From NCBI RefSeq assembly GCF_030733425.1, contig NZ_JASHIZ010000003.1, positions 124,001 through 188,000 on the forward strand: a stretch of 64,000 nucleotides of DNA, given 5' to 3'. Positions 17,931 through 26,850 of this stretch are shown here, one piece after another; positions within the stretch are counted from its first letter, which is position 1, and each line of letters starts with the position of its first letter. Source of the DNA: Roseovarius sp. MMSF_3350. GTDB lineage: Bacteria > Pseudomonadota > Alphaproteobacteria > Rhodobacterales > Rhodobacteraceae. Under the pieces are notes generated by a model, which was not told the origin of the DNA, searched no databases, and saw only the letters and a program-made list of their open reading frames with translations. The position numbers were made by a program, and so were the translations under genes.

Positions 17931-18277
17931 CGGCACAGTTGCTCGGCGCGGTCCCCGTAAGCGCGATACGCCTTCCAGAAAGCCTCGTCCCGGCCCCGGT
18001 CCGACTGGCGGATTTCCTGCGCCTGGTGCGGGTCGCGGTAGAACGCGGCGGCGCGGCGCTGGTCGGACGGGTTCAGCGTCTGGTCCGCCGCCGCCTGGAT
18101 GCAGCCGCACAGCGCCTGCGAGCGCGATTTGCGGTCCGACGCCATGCAGGCGCTGGAAATCGGGCCTGACGCCATCGGGGCGGCCCGGCTGACCGCTCCG
18201 CTGCGCCCGTCGAAGCGGTCCGGCTGGCCGCATCCGGCAAGGCCGAATGCCATAAGGGTCATCAATAGCTTTTTCAT
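17927..18277 (-). CDS. Small predicted lipoprotein, unknown function
   Basis: 116 aa with a lipoprotein signal peptide: MKKLLMTLMAFGLAGC, lipobox LAGC with Cys16 as lipidated residue. The mature part has four further cysteines (SACMAS, LCGCIQ, EQLCR) and ends with an Arg/Asp-rich helix. Family not recognised beyond small Rhodobacteraceae lipoproteins. Its stop overlaps the methyltransferase start (ATGA). Confidence 0.78.
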   Translation of the reverse strand: MKKLLMTLMAFGLAGCGQPDRFDGRSGAVSRAAPMASGPISSACMASDRKSRSQALCGCIQAAADQTLNPSDQRRAAAFYRDPHQAQEIRQSDRGRDEAFWKAYRAYGDRAEQLCR

Positions 18278-18421
18278 CGGGACTGTCCTGCTCTGTCCTC
18301 GTGGGGCGGCGGGATCGCGGGTTTGCCCCGTCTTGGCCGCGCCGTTTCGTTAACCTTCAGTGGGCGCGATATTGCCCCATCGCCAGAGGTTTTTCAATTG
18401 AGTTGATACCGGCGGCGACGC

Positions 18422-19018
18422 TCAGTCCCGCGCCGTGTTCTGCTCGGGCGGTGTCGTCTCGTACTGGTCGCCGGGCGAGGTAAAGCGCGTCCACCGCGCC
18501 GGCAGAATCGAGCCCGCGGTCAGCGCGAGGTTTTCGCCCGTGGCCGGCATGAACCAGATCTCCATGCCGCTGTCGGCCCTGCCCAGTTCCCGCACCACGG
18601 CCCGGCGCGGGATGCGGATCTCGACGGTGGCCCCGTCGCGATAGGCCAGTCCGGTGCCCACGCAGGTGGCATCCTGCCCGATATAGTTCTGCGCGGGGGC
18701 AACCTCGTTGAAGACCCGCAGATCATGCAGCACCACCTGCCCGTTCACCGCCAGCGTCGCGGGCGCGAGAAGGTCGCGCACATGCGGGCGCACGTATGCG
18801 GTCAACCGCTCGCTTTGCGCCCAGACGCCACACAAGGCCAGTTGACCGTCGATGGCCCGGCGCGGCTCGACCGCCACGGTGATGCCGCCGCCGGTGGTGA
18901 ACCCGCCGCCGCCCAGCGTGACATCCCCTGCCAGAGGCACGGTGTCGGGTGCCGCAACGGCAGAGCCCGGCCCGGAAACTGCGGCCAACGCGGCGATCAT
19001 AAAGGCGCGGAATGACAT
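18422..19018 (-). CDS. Exported protein, unknown function
   Basis: 198 aa with a Sec signal peptide (MSFRAFMIAALAAVSGPGSAVA). The mature region is Gly-rich at first (DVTLGGGGFTTGGG) and predicted mainly beta; two cysteines (LALCGVW, DATCVG) may pair. No recognised domain. The ATG at 19018 begins right at the signal; the longer open frame upstream runs through the divergent promoter region and is rejected. Faces the DUF4394-like gene across 210 bp. Confidence 0.68.
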   Translation of the reverse strand: MSFRAFMIAALAAVSGPGSAVAAPDTVPLAGDVTLGGGGFTTGGGITVAVEPRRAIDGQLALCGVWAQSERLTAYVRPHVRDLLAPATLAVNGQVVLHDLRVFNEVAPAQNYIGQDATCVGTGLAYRDGATVEIRIPRRAVVRELGRADSGMEIWFMPATGENLALTAGSILPARWTRFTSPGDQYETTPPEQNTARD

Positions 19019-19228
19019 GATGCGGCTCTCCGTTGCATTTCGCGTGAGTCTACGCAGCACCAAGCCACTCTTCAACAGGCGTGCACGCACCTTTGCGTGA
19101 AACCGCGCGTGCGCGTTCGAAAAAAATTTCGGGCGCGGCGAAACTTCCCGAGGCGGTCTTTCGTGTCTTGGGTCAAGCACCGGCCAGAATGGACGGTCGC
19201 CCGAGATAGTAACGAAGAGAGGACCACA

Positions 19229-20080
19229 ATGTATACTCGTACCATCACCGCCGTTTCCGCCCTGTCGCTGCTGGGCACTGCCGCGTTTGCGCAAAGCGAA
19301 GGCGCGGACATGGGTTTCGCGCTGGCCAATGACGGCATGACACTCGTTTCCATGGCCGATATCACGTCGCCAACCGACGTGCAGACCATGGACCTCTCCG
19401 AGGCGCTGGACGCCATCGCGTGGCGCCCGGTCACCGGCGAACTGCTGGGCTTCAAGAACGGCAAGGTCGTCACCATCGACCCCGCCAGCGGCGAGATGAC
19501 CGATCTCGAGGCTTCGTTCAACGAAGATGCCATGGTCGCCGACGGCTCGAAGGTCGCCTTCGACTTCAACAACAAGATCGACGCCGTGCGCGCCGTCTCG
19601 TCGGGCGAAGACAACCTGGTCTACTTCCCGACCGACTTCAGCGATGGCGAGAAGGCGGGCAAGGTCGTGCGCGTCACCGATCTGGCCTATGCCGAGGGTG
19701 ACGCCAATGCCGGCGCCGATCCGATGATCTATGCCAACGCCTATACCAACGCGATCAATGGCGAGACCGCCGGCAGCACGTTCCAATATGCGCTCGACGC
19801 CGAGACGGACTCGCTCGTGAGCCTGGCCAACAACGAAGGTACGCTGGAAACCATCGCCGAAGTCACCGTCGACGGCGAAGCCGTGGACCTGAGCGACTGG
19901 GGCGGGTTCGACATCATGTCGCCGTCCGAGGGCGACGACATGGCCTATGCCATCCTGCAGATGGAAGGCGCCGAAAACGCCGGCTTCTACACCATCAACC
20001 TGGAAACGGGTGAGGCCACGATGCAGGCCGACCTGGGCATGGGCGGCTTCACCGCGCTGGCCATCGCACAGGCGCGCTAA
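19229..20080 (+). CDS. Exported DUF4394-like protein
   Basis: 283 aa with a signal peptide ending in TAAFAQ (about 22 residues). The mature protein is strongly acidic and built of short beta-propeller-like repeats (ANDGMTLVSMAD, WRPVTGELLGF, NKIDAVRAVS, GGFDIMSP). Segments such as FDFNNKIDAVRAV and the closing GGFTALAIAQ suit the DUF4394 family (inference). The ATG at 19229 follows AAGAGAGGA. It has its own terminator, so it is a single-gene unit; function unknown. Confidence 0.75.
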   Translation: MYTRTITAVSALSLLGTAAFAQSEGADMGFALANDGMTLVSMADITSPTDVQTMDLSEALDAIAWRPVTGELLGFKNGKVVTIDPASGEMTDLEASFNEDAMVADGSKVAFDFNNKIDAVRAVSSGEDNLVYFPTDFSDGEKAGKVVRVTDLAYAEGDANAGADPMIYANAYTNAINGETAGSTFQYALDAETDSLVSLANNEGTLETIAEVTVDGEAVDLSDWGGFDIMSPSEGDDMAYAILQMEGAENAGFYTINLETGEATMQADLGMGGFTALAIAQAR

Positions 20081-20127
20081 GCCAAAGGTTGCGTAGCGAG
20101 TTCTCTGTTGAGTTCGTAACGAGTAAT

Positions 20128-20156
20128 GAGGGGGGCCTTCGGGCTCCCCTCTTTTT
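20128..20156 (+). terminator. Intrinsic terminator of the DUF4394-like gene
   Basis: Ten-pair stem GAGGGGGGCC / GGCTCCCCTC (one G-T pair) closed by a TTCG tetraloop and followed by five T. It lies 47 bases after the stop codon. Confidence 0.9.
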
Positions 20157-20202
20157 ATGCATTGTTATTTTGGTAGCCGCGCGGAAGACAGGTGGCCATG
20201 GT

Positions 20203-20225
20203 GGCGGGGTGAAACCCCGCCCTAC
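20203..20225 (-). repeat. GTAG-headed REP-like hairpin
   Basis: On the minus strand GTAG is followed by GGCGGGG-TTTCA-CCCCGCC (stem 20203-20209 with 20215-20221). Same head and architecture as the REPs beside the RAYT but a different stem sequence, so a second REP subfamily. Its GTAG provides the TAG stop of the acetyltransferase gene. Confidence 0.6.
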
Positions 20226-20806
20226 CCCACATCCGTCCGGCCGCGCCGGTCGCCTCGCAGCGCGGCGTAAAGCACATGTGTCCGCCAGCGGCCTGCGATC
20301 TGCAAATAGCTTTGCGCCACGCCCTCGTACTTGAACCCGCAACTTTCCAAAAGCCGCCGCGACGGCGCGTTTTCCGGCAGGCAGGCCGCTTCCAGCCGCG
20401 ACAGGTCCAGCCGCTCGAACGCGTAGTGCGACACCGCCTGCAATGCCTCGCGCATGTACCCCATCCGCGCATAGGGCTGGCCGGTCCAGTAGCCCAGGGT
20501 GCCCGACTGCGCGGGGCCGCGGCGGATATTGTCCAGCGTGATCGCCCCCACCAGCCTGTCGTCGTCGCGGCGGAACAAAAACAAGGGCACCGCCGATCCC
20601 GAGGAGATCGACCGCTGCGACCAGTAGACCCGGTTGGCGAACCCCTTGCGCGACAGGTGGTCGGCGGCCCATTGCGGCTCCCACGGGGTCAGGAAATCGG
20701 CGCTGCCTTCGCGCAGGGAAGACCAGTCGCGGAAGTCCGTCAGGACGGGCTGACGCAGGGTCAGGCGCTCCGTCTCGATCCGGATCTTCCGGCGTGGCAG
20801 GAACAT
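20222..20806 (-). CDS. GNAT acetyltransferase (RimJ/RimL-like)
   Basis: 194 aa. Opening IETERLTLRQP is typical of the RimJ/RimL branch that acetylates protein N-termini. VGAITLDNIRRG and TLGYWTGQPYARMGYMREAL form the beta4-alpha3 acetyl-CoA-binding region, and LPENAPSRRLLESCGFKYEG is the conserved C-terminal motif. Its ATG shares one base with the stop of the M16 protease gene (TGATG), so it closes the long minus-strand operon. The stop codon lies in a REP hairpin. Substrate unknown. Confidence 0.88.
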   Translation of the reverse strand: MFLPRRKIRIETERLTLRQPVLTDFRDWSSLREGSADFLTPWEPQWAADHLSRKGFANRVYWSQRSISSGSAVPLFLFRRDDDRLVGAITLDNIRRGPAQSGTLGYWTGQPYARMGYMREALQAVSHYAFERLDLSRLEAACLPENAPSRRLLESCGFKYEGVAQSYLQIAGRWRTHVLYAALRGDRRGRTDVG

Positions 20807-22068
20807 CAGGCGGCGCGCCTTTCCTGCAAGGTCTGCAACGATGGCGCATGGCTGACGGGGCCGTAAAGCGCCAGCGCCGCGGGCGCTTGCGTTGCGATCA
20901 CCTCGGCGTGGGATTTGAGGTCCTTCAGCGTGACCGCGTCGATCCGCTCGACCACCTCGTCAAGGTCCGGCACCCGGCCCCAGATCTGCATCATCCGCGC
21001 CGACCGCTCGGCCCGGTTCGACGGGCTTTCCAGCCCCATCAGCAGGCCCGCCTTCATCTGTGCGCGCGCCCGGTCCAGCTCGGCCTGGCTGAAATCCTCG
21101 GCGGCGCGCTTCATCTCGTCCACCGTCAGGCGGCCAAGGCTTTCCATCTCCTCGGCGGAAGTGCCGGCATAGATCGTCAGCATGCCGGTATCCGCATAGG
21201 CCCCGGCCTGCGCGAAGATCGTATAGCACAGGCCCCGCCGCTCGCGGATCTCCTGGAACAGGCGCGACGACATCGAACCGCCCAGCGCCGAGGCGTAGAT
21301 CTGCGCGGTGTGAATGTCGGGGCTGGTGTAGTTCGAGCTCTCGAACGCCATGGCGAAATGCGCCTGCTCCAGCGTGCGCACGGTGCGCGTCTCGCCACCG
21401 GCGAATTTGGCGGAAGGCGGCGCGATGGTGTTGGAGGGCTGCATGTCGCCGAACGCCTCTTCGGCCAGCTTGACCAGCGTATCGTGATCCACCGCACCGG
21501 CAGCGGACAGGATCATCTGCCCGGGGCGATAGCGCTGGTCGACGAACCGCATCAGGTCATCGCGGGAGAAACCGCGCACCCGGTCCTCGGGGCCCAGGAT
21601 GGTGCGGCCCAGCGGATGGTTGGGATAGGCCTGCTCCTGCAACCAGTCGAAGATGATGTCGTCGGGCGTATCCAGCGCCTGTCCGATCTCCTGCAGGATC
21701 ACGCCGCGCTCCACCTCGATCTCGCGCGCGTCGAAAATCGGGTTGCGCAGAATGTCGGACACCACGTCCAGCGCCAGCGGCACGTCGTCGGCCAGAACGC
21801 GGGCGTAATAGGCCGTCACCTCGCGGCTGGTATAGGCGTTGATATAGCCGCCCACATCCTCGATCGCCTCGGCAATCTCCAGCGCGTTGCGGCGTTTGGT
21901 GCCCTTGAAGGCCATGTGTTCGAGGAAATGCGCGATCCCGTTCTGGGCGGCGTCCTCGTGCCGGGCGCCGGCGAGCACCCACACGCCGATGGCGGCCGAT
22001 TGCAGGCCGGGCATGTGTTCGGTGACGATGCGAAATCCGTTGTCGAGAGTGGTCAGGTTGACGGTCAA
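20806..22068 (-). CDS. M16 family zinc metallopeptidase (processing-peptidase-like)
   Basis: 420 aa, the size of the small M16B subunits related to mitochondrial processing peptidase beta. The inverted zinc motif HFLEH has His47, Glu50 and His51, and the distal Glu ligand is in ERGVILQEI about 75 residues on. No signal peptide, so cytoplasmic. Overlaps thrC by ATGA (22065-22068) and the acetyltransferase by one base. Conserved downstream neighbour of thrC in Rhodobacteraceae (from memory); physiological substrate unknown. Confidence 0.92.
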   Translation of the reverse strand: MTVNLTTLDNGFRIVTEHMPGLQSAAIGVWVLAGARHEDAAQNGIAHFLEHMAFKGTKRRNALEIAEAIEDVGGYINAYTSREVTAYYARVLADDVPLALDVVSDILRNPIFDAREIEVERGVILQEIGQALDTPDDIIFDWLQEQAYPNHPLGRTILGPEDRVRGFSRDDLMRFVDQRYRPGQMILSAAGAVDHDTLVKLAEEAFGDMQPSNTIAPPSAKFAGGETRTVRTLEQAHFAMAFESSNYTSPDIHTAQIYASALGGSMSSRLFQEIRERRGLCYTIFAQAGAYADTGMLTIYAGTSAEEMESLGRLTVDEMKRAAEDFSQAELDRARAQMKAGLLMGLESPSNRAERSARMMQIWGRVPDLDEVVERIDAVTLKDLKSHAEVIATQAPAALALYGPVSHAPSLQTLQERRAA

Positions 22069-23453
22069 TTCGGGATGCGGTCCTTGATGAGGGTTTCGAT
22101 GGCGGCAAGGTCGTTTTCGACCCGTGTCACGCGTTCCGACCGCTCATACAGGTCGGCCATGCGGTCGGGCAAGGGGGGATGTTGGCCGCTTGCCTCTTCC
22201 ACCGCCGCCGGGAATTTCGCGGGATGCGCCGTGGCCAGCGTGATCATCGGGGTTGCCGCGTCGCGCATTTCCTCGGCCACCTTTACGCCCACGGCGGAAT
22301 GCGGGCACAGAAGTTCGCCGGCGGCGTTCCAGGTCTCCAGGATCGTCGCGCGAGTCTCATCCTCGTCGCTGCGACCCGAGGCGAAGCACTCCTGCAGCGC
22401 CTCCAGCGCGCCCTGGCTGACCGAGAAGCCGCCGGCCTTCAACTCATCCATAAGCTGGCCCACCGCCGCGCCGTCCTGATCATAGGCATAGTAGAGCGCC
22501 CGCTCGAAGTTGGAACTGACCTGGATATCCATCGACGGGCTGATCGAGGGGATCACGCCGTCGGGCCTGTACTCGGACGTGGTCAGGCAGCGATGCAGGA
22601 TGTCGTTCTGGTTGGTGGCGACGATCAGCCGGTCGATGGGCAGACCCATGCGCTTGGCGATGTAGCCGGCGAAGATATCACCGAAATTCCCCGTCGGCAC
22701 GGTGAAGCTCACTTTGCGCTCAGGCGCGCCCAGCGACACGGCGGAGGTGAAGTAATAGACCACCTGCGCCAGCACCCGCGCCCAGTTGATCGAGTTCACG
22801 CCGGCCAGGCCCACGGCACCGCGGAACTCGAAATCGTTGAACATGTCCTTCACTCGGGCCTGGCAGGCGTCGAAATCGCCGTCGACGGCGATGGCGTGCA
22901 CGTTGTCCTCGGTGGGCGTGGTCATCTGCCGGCGCTGCACCTCGCTGACGCGGCCGTGGGGGTAGAGGATGAAGACATCCACCTTGTCCAGCCCCCGGAA
23001 CGCCTCGATCGCCGCCGAGCCGGTATCGCCCGAAGTGGCCCCCACGATGCACACCCGGTCGCCCGAGCGTTTCAGCGACGCCTCGAAAAGCTGGCCGATC
23101 AGCTGCATCGCGAAATCCTTGAACGCGAGCGTGGGGCCGTGGAACAGCTCCAGCAGGAAATGCCCGGCATCCAGCTGCTTCAGGGGCGCCCGCGCGGCAT
23201 GTCCGAACCCGGCATAGGTGCGCGCGATGATGGTGCGGAACTCGTCGCCGGTGAAGGCGTCGCCGATGAACGGACGCATGATGCGGAACGCCGCCTCTTC
23301 GTAACTGACCCCGTGCAGCGCCTTGATGTCGTCCGCCGACAGCGTCGGGATGCTTTCGGGCAGGTACAGCCCGCCATCCCGTGCCAGCCCGGTCAGCATG
23401 GCGTCCTCGAAACTCAGCACGGGGGCGTTGCCACGGGTCGAGATGTATTTCAT
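22065..23453 (-). CDS. thrC: Threonine synthase
   Basis: PLP enzyme making threonine from O-phosphohomoserine. The 462 aa fit the long bacterial/fungal ThrC class. N-terminal STRG and GLARDGGLYLPE are diagnostic; PTLAFKDFAMQ carries the PLP Lys112; GATSGDTGSAAIEA binds the cofactor phosphate. The ATG at 23453 overlaps the surf1 stop (ATGA) and is chosen over the longer open frame to 23537, which would run into surf1. Co-transcribed with the oxidase assembly genes. Confidence 0.95.
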   Translation of the reverse strand: MKYISTRGNAPVLSFEDAMLTGLARDGGLYLPESIPTLSADDIKALHGVSYEEAAFRIMRPFIGDAFTGDEFRTIIARTYAGFGHAARAPLKQLDAGHFLLELFHGPTLAFKDFAMQLIGQLFEASLKRSGDRVCIVGATSGDTGSAAIEAFRGLDKVDVFILYPHGRVSEVQRRQMTTPTEDNVHAIAVDGDFDACQARVKDMFNDFEFRGAVGLAGVNSINWARVLAQVVYYFTSAVSLGAPERKVSFTVPTGNFGDIFAGYIAKRMGLPIDRLIVATNQNDILHRCLTTSEYRPDGVIPSISPSMDIQVSSNFERALYYAYDQDGAAVGQLMDELKAGGFSVSQGALEALQECFASGRSDEDETRATILETWNAAGELLCPHSAVGVKVAEEMRDAATPMITLATAHPAKFPAAVEEASGQHPPLPDRMADLYERSERVTRVENDLAAIETLIKDRIPN

Positions 23454-24139
23454 CGGTCCAGTCCTTTTTCGGCGCCGCGGTCGCGGAAGATGTAGAAGCC
23501 GGTCATGCCCAGCCAGATGGCCGCCAGCGAGAACCACGTGATCGCGTACTGCAAGTGATCGTTCGGAATGTGGGCCGTGTCCACCGGCAAGGGCGTCACG
23601 GCGTCCTCGGGTTGCGACAATTCACGTGCAACCAGCAGCACCGGCTCGGTCTCCAGCACCTCTGCCATCTGGCCCAGGTCCCGTGCGAACCACGTGTTGC
23701 CCGCGACATCGTTCTCGGGCGTGGAGCTGTTGCGGTCGTCGGGCCAGTGCAGGTTGCCGGAAACGGTCAACTCACCTTCCGGCGGCCCCGGCAACGCATC
23801 GCTTTGCCGGATAAAGCCGCGATCCACCAGAATGCGCCGCCCCGCCTCGGTGACGAAAGGCGAGATCACCAGGTACCCCGCCCCCACCTGCTTGCGGCTG
23901 ACCAGCACGCGCAGCGCGCCATCGCCGAACTGTCCGGTGACGGCGACCGGCAGGTACCTGTCGGCCTCGGGTTCGAAACTCTCGGGCAGCGCCACCGGCT
24001 CGGCGGCGATCCGCGTCTCGATCCGGGACAGGATGCCTTGCTTCCACTCCAGCCGCTGCATCTGCCACACGCCCAGCCAGATCAGCACGGCCGCGCCGGC
24101 CAGGCCGAAGATCAGCGGAAGTACCAGGTTTCTTTGCAT
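23450..24139 (-). CDS. surf1: SURF1 family cytochrome oxidase biogenesis protein
   Basis: 229 aa, with an N-terminal membrane span (about 7-24, LPLIFGLAGAAVLIWLGVWQ), a large periplasmic domain (RILVDRGFIRQ, GNLHWPDDRNSSTPEND), and a C-terminal span (about 198-217). GVWQMQRLEWK after TM1 is a family hallmark. SURF1/Shy1 helps deliver heme a to cytochrome c oxidase subunit I. The ATG at 24139 starts just before TM1. Sits between ctaE and thrC; overlaps thrC by ATGA. Confidence 0.93.
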   Translation of the reverse strand: MQRNLVLPLIFGLAGAAVLIWLGVWQMQRLEWKQGILSRIETRIAAEPVALPESFEPEADRYLPVAVTGQFGDGALRVLVSRKQVGAGYLVISPFVTEAGRRILVDRGFIRQSDALPGPPEGELTVSGNLHWPDDRNSSTPENDVAGNTWFARDLGQMAEVLETEPVLLVARELSQPEDAVTPLPVDTAHIPNDHLQYAITWFSLAAIWLGMTGFYIFRDRGAEKGLDR

Positions 24140-24221
24140 GACGCCCCATCTGACGCGAAAATGCGGAAGGAACCCCCTCCGCATCTTCCTCTGGCTTCAA
24201 ATATCCCCGCCGGAGGCAGAG

Positions 24222-24241
24222 AATTTTCGTACGAAAATTCT
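24222..24241. repeat. Perfect 20-bp palindrome at the ctaE end
   Basis: GAATTTTCGTACGAAAATTC lies directly after the ctaE stop, in the 102-bp gap before surf1. It is preceded on plus by CTTCAAATATCCCCGCCGG (about 24195-24213), a block I recall as widely repeated in Rhodobacteraceae. Probably a processing or attenuation hairpin. Confidence 0.65.
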
Positions 24242-25042
24242 TCAGCCGCCCCAGATATAGACCGCGGCGAAGAGGAACAGCCACACCACGTCGACGAAGT
24301 GCCAGTACCAGGCGGCGGCCTCGAATCCGATGTGTTTCTCAGGTGTGAAGTGCCCCCGCATCAACCGCATCAGGCAGACGAACAGGAAGATCGTGCCGAT
24401 GACCACATGCGCGCCGTGAAAGCCGGTCGCCATGAAGAAATTGGCGCCATAGATATTGCCCGAGAACCCGAAGGCCGCGTGGCTGTACTCGTAGGCCTGC
24501 AGCCCGGTGAAGATCACACCGAGGGCGATGGCGATCGTCAGGCCCCACTTGACGTCTTCGCGGTTGTTTTCGTGCACCAGCGCGTGGTGCGCCCAGGTGG
24601 CGGCCATGCCCGAGCACAGCAGGATCAGCGTGTTGATCAGCGGCAGGTGCCAGGGGTCGAACGTTTCGATCCCCGCGGGCGGCCAGACGCCATCGGTGAT
24701 CGGGGACATCTCGCCCATCGGATAGATTGCGTGCTTGAAAAAGCTCCAGAACCACGCGGCAAAGAACATGACCTCGGACATGATGAACATGATGAAGCCA
24801 TAGCGCAGACCGATCCGCACCACCGGCGTGTGATCGCCGGCATGGCTTTCCTTGATCGTGTCGGCCCACCAGCCGAACATCACGTAGGCCACGCCCACGA
24901 AGCCGGCCAGCAGCATCCACGGCCCGCTGCCGTGGAAGAACAGGACCGCGCCGAACAGCATGACGAACCCGGCCAATGCGCCAAGCAACGGCCAGATTGA
25001 GGGGTTCAGAATGTGATAGTCGTGATTTTTTTCATGTGCCAT
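24242..25042 (-). CDS. ctaE: Cytochrome c oxidase subunit III
   Basis: 266 aa integral membrane subunit of the aa3-type oxidase, with about seven hydrophobic spans. Conserved subunit III features: [25 protein letters not shown], and the C-terminal [14 protein letters not shown] and [16 protein letters not shown]. No frame problem. It lies downstream of ctaG and is followed immediately by a palindrome before surf1, which may adjust downstream expression. Confidence 0.96.
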   Translation of the reverse strand: MAHEKNHDYHILNPSIWPLLGALAGFVMLFGAVLFFHGSGPWMLLAGFVGVAYVMFGWWADTIKESHAGDHTPVVRIGLRYGFIMFIMSEVMFFAAWFWSFFKHAIYPMGEMSPITDGVWPPAGIETFDPWHLPLINTLILLCSGMAATWAHHALVHENNREDVKWGLTIAIALGVIFTGLQAYEYSHAAFGFSGNIYGANFFMATGFHGAHVVIGTIFLFVCLMRLMRGHFTPEKHIGFEAAAWYWHFVDVVWLFLFAAVYIWGG

Positions 25043-25068
25043 CTGGCTTGGTCCCTCGTCGGTGGCTC

Positions 25069-25656
25069 TCAGTTCACGTTATTATCAGGTGTCGCGCCCT
25101 TGTCGAGCGCAGCCTGCGTTTCGTCTTCGGGCAGGTCGATCTCGTAGAACGTATAGCCCAGTGTGATGGTTTTCGCGTACTTCGCGTCGCGGTCGTCGAC
25201 AATCTCCGGATCGACGAAAAACGTCACCGGCATCTGCACGCGCTCGCCCGGTTGCAGCACCTGCTGCTCGAAGCAGAAGCAGTCGATCTTGGTAAAGAAC
25301 CCGCCCGCCTCGAACGGCGTCACGTTATAGCTGGCCGATCCCGCGACAGGCTTGTCGGTGGGATTGTACGCCTCGTAGAAGGCAAGGCCCGTCTCGCCGA
25401 TGCGGATCTCCATCTCGCGTTGCACGGGCTTGAATTCCCACGGGAAGCCACGCTCGTTGCTGGCGTCGAAACGCACCTTGATGGTGCGGTCGAGGATCTC
25501 GTCCGAGCCCAGATCGGCCACATTGGTTTCGCCGCCATAGCCGGTGACCCGGCAGAACCAGTCGTAAAGCGGCACCGAGGCCCAGGCCAGAGCGCCCATC
25601 GTGACCCCCACGGCCACCAGCTGCATCACCGTCTTGGTGTTCCGGTCCATCGCCAT
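25069..25656 (-). CDS. ctaG: Cytochrome c oxidase assembly factor CtaG (Cox11)
   Basis: 195 aa, N-terminal membrane anchor (about 10-28) and a periplasmic Cox11 immunoglobulin-like domain. The copper-binding motif is DCFCFEQQ with Cys126 and Cys128. It delivers copper to the CuB centre of subunit [16 protein letters not shown] at the end of the anchor is typical. Starts inside the stop of the upstream 52-codon gene (TGATG at 25654-25658). Confidence 0.95.
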   Translation of the reverse strand: MAMDRNTKTVMQLVAVGVTMGALAWASVPLYDWFCRVTGYGGETNVADLGSDEILDRTIKVRFDASNERGFPWEFKPVQREMEIRIGETGLAFYEAYNPTDKPVAGSASYNVTPFEAGGFFTKIDCFCFEQQVLQPGERVQMPVTFFVDPEIVDDRDAKYAKTITLGYTFYEIDLPEDETQAALDKGATPDNNVN

Positions 25657-25814
25657 CAGTTCGCCTCCTCGGTCGTCACCGCGAAGTCGTCGTCGGAAAC
25701 CTTGGCAATGGTCAGCCCGAAGACAAGCGCGACGAAAGCCGCCAGAACCAGACCAAGGCCGAGGTTGCGTGAAAAGCGGCGCTTGTGCATTTCATGCTGG
25801 CGCGACAGCGACAT
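25656..25814 (-). CDS. 52-aa single-span membrane protein of the cta operon
   Basis: Small gene between ctaB and ctaG. Product 52 aa: a basic N-terminus ([17 protein letters not shown]), one hydrophobic span ([20 protein letters not shown], about 18-37) and an acidic tail ([14 protein letters not shown]). The start lies three bases after the ctaB stop, and the stop overlaps ctaG as TGATG, so it is translated within the operon. The position corresponds to the small CoxF/ORF3-type gene of alphaproteobacterial oxidase clusters (from memory); likely an oxidase accessory peptide. Confidence 0.8.
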   Translation of the reverse strand: MSLSRQHEMHKRRFSRNLGLGLVLAAFVALVFGLTIAKVSDDDFAVTTEEAN

Positions 25815-25817
25815 GGC

Positions 25818-26765
25818 TTACCACCCTCCCAGGCCGTAAGGCGCCAGAAGCGCCTCGGCGGCAATCGCGCCGAAATGGGCGAAAAGGTACAGCAGCGACG
25901 CCTTGAAGAACTTGCGCTCGGCAAGGTACTTGTCGGCTTCCGAGGCGGCCTCGTCCCGGCGCCAGATATCCACGGCGCCCTTGAGGAAGTTCAGGTTCAG
26001 CACCACGGCGACGGCGAGGTAGATCGGCCCGCCTACACTGGTGAACCCCAGCCCGATGGCGAGTGCGGCGAGCAGCACGGTATAGACGAGGATATGCACG
26101 CGGGTCGACCGGCGGCCGTGGGTCACGGTCAGCATCGGCACCTGCGCGTTGTCGTAATCCATCTTGGTGAAAAGCGCCAGGGCCCAGAAATGCGGCGGCG
26201 TCCACATGAAGGTCAGGCAGAACATCAGCACCGCCTCGACCGAGACCGAGCCGGTGGCCGCGGCCCAGCCGATCATCGGCGGAAAGGCCCCTGCGGCGCC
26301 GCCGATCACGATGTTCTGCGGCGTCCAGCGTTTCAGCCACATGGTGTAGATCACGATGTAGAAGAAGATGGTGAAGGCCAGCAGGCCGGCCGCCAGCAGG
26401 TTGGTCGCCAGTCCCAGCATCACCACGGCGAAACCCGACAGCGCGATTCCGAAGGCGAACGCCTCGTCCCGTGTCACCTTGCCTGCCGGAATCGGGCGCT
26501 TGGCCGTGCGTTTCATCACCGCGTCGATATCGGCGTCCCACCACATGTTGAGCGCGCCCGACGCGCCCCCGCCCACGGCGATGAACAGGATCGCGGCAAA
26601 GCCGACCACCGGATGTACCGAAACCGGCGCCGCGATCAGGCCGACGAATGCCGTGAACACCACCAGCGTCATCACCCGCGGCTTCAGGAGCGCGAAGAAA
26701 TCGCCGAAGGTGGCCTCGTCCTCGAGACCCTGGACCTTGCTGGTGTTGAGACTTGCGTCGCTCAT
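25818..26765 (-). CDS. ctaB: Protoheme IX farnesyltransferase (heme O synthase)
   Basis: UbiA-family prenyltransferase adding a farnesyl group to heme B, first step to heme A for the aa3 oxidase. The 315 aa contain about nine membrane spans. Signatures: LLKPRVMTLVVFTAFVG at the N-terminus, NMWWDADIDAVMKRTAKRP (prenyl-diphosphate/Mg site, split here as NMWWDADID and MKRTAKRP), and DYDNAQVPMLTV for the second Asp region. ATG at 26765; a longer frame to 26831 lacks support. Operon ctaC-ctaB-52aa-ctaG-ctaE. Confidence 0.94.
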   Translation of the reverse strand: MSDASLNTSKVQGLEDEATFGDFFALLKPRVMTLVVFTAFVGLIAAPVSVHPVVGFAAILFIAVGGGASGALNMWWDADIDAVMKRTAKRPIPAGKVTRDEAFAFGIALSGFAVVMLGLATNLLAAGLLAFTIFFYIVIYTMWLKRWTPQNIVIGGAAGAFPPMIGWAAATGSVSVEAVLMFCLTFMWTPPHFWALALFTKMDYDNAQVPMLTVTHGRRSTRVHILVYTVLLAALAIGLGFTSVGGPIYLAVAVVLNLNFLKGAVDIWRRDEAASEADKYLAERKFFKASLLYLFAHFGAIAAEALLAPYGLGGW

Positions 26766-26850
26766 GTCGTCTCCGAAACACGGGACGCGCCCGGGGGCGC
26801 ATCCTGCGGGGGATGGCGTGGGGCGCGCCATGGCGCACCCCGGCTGTCTT

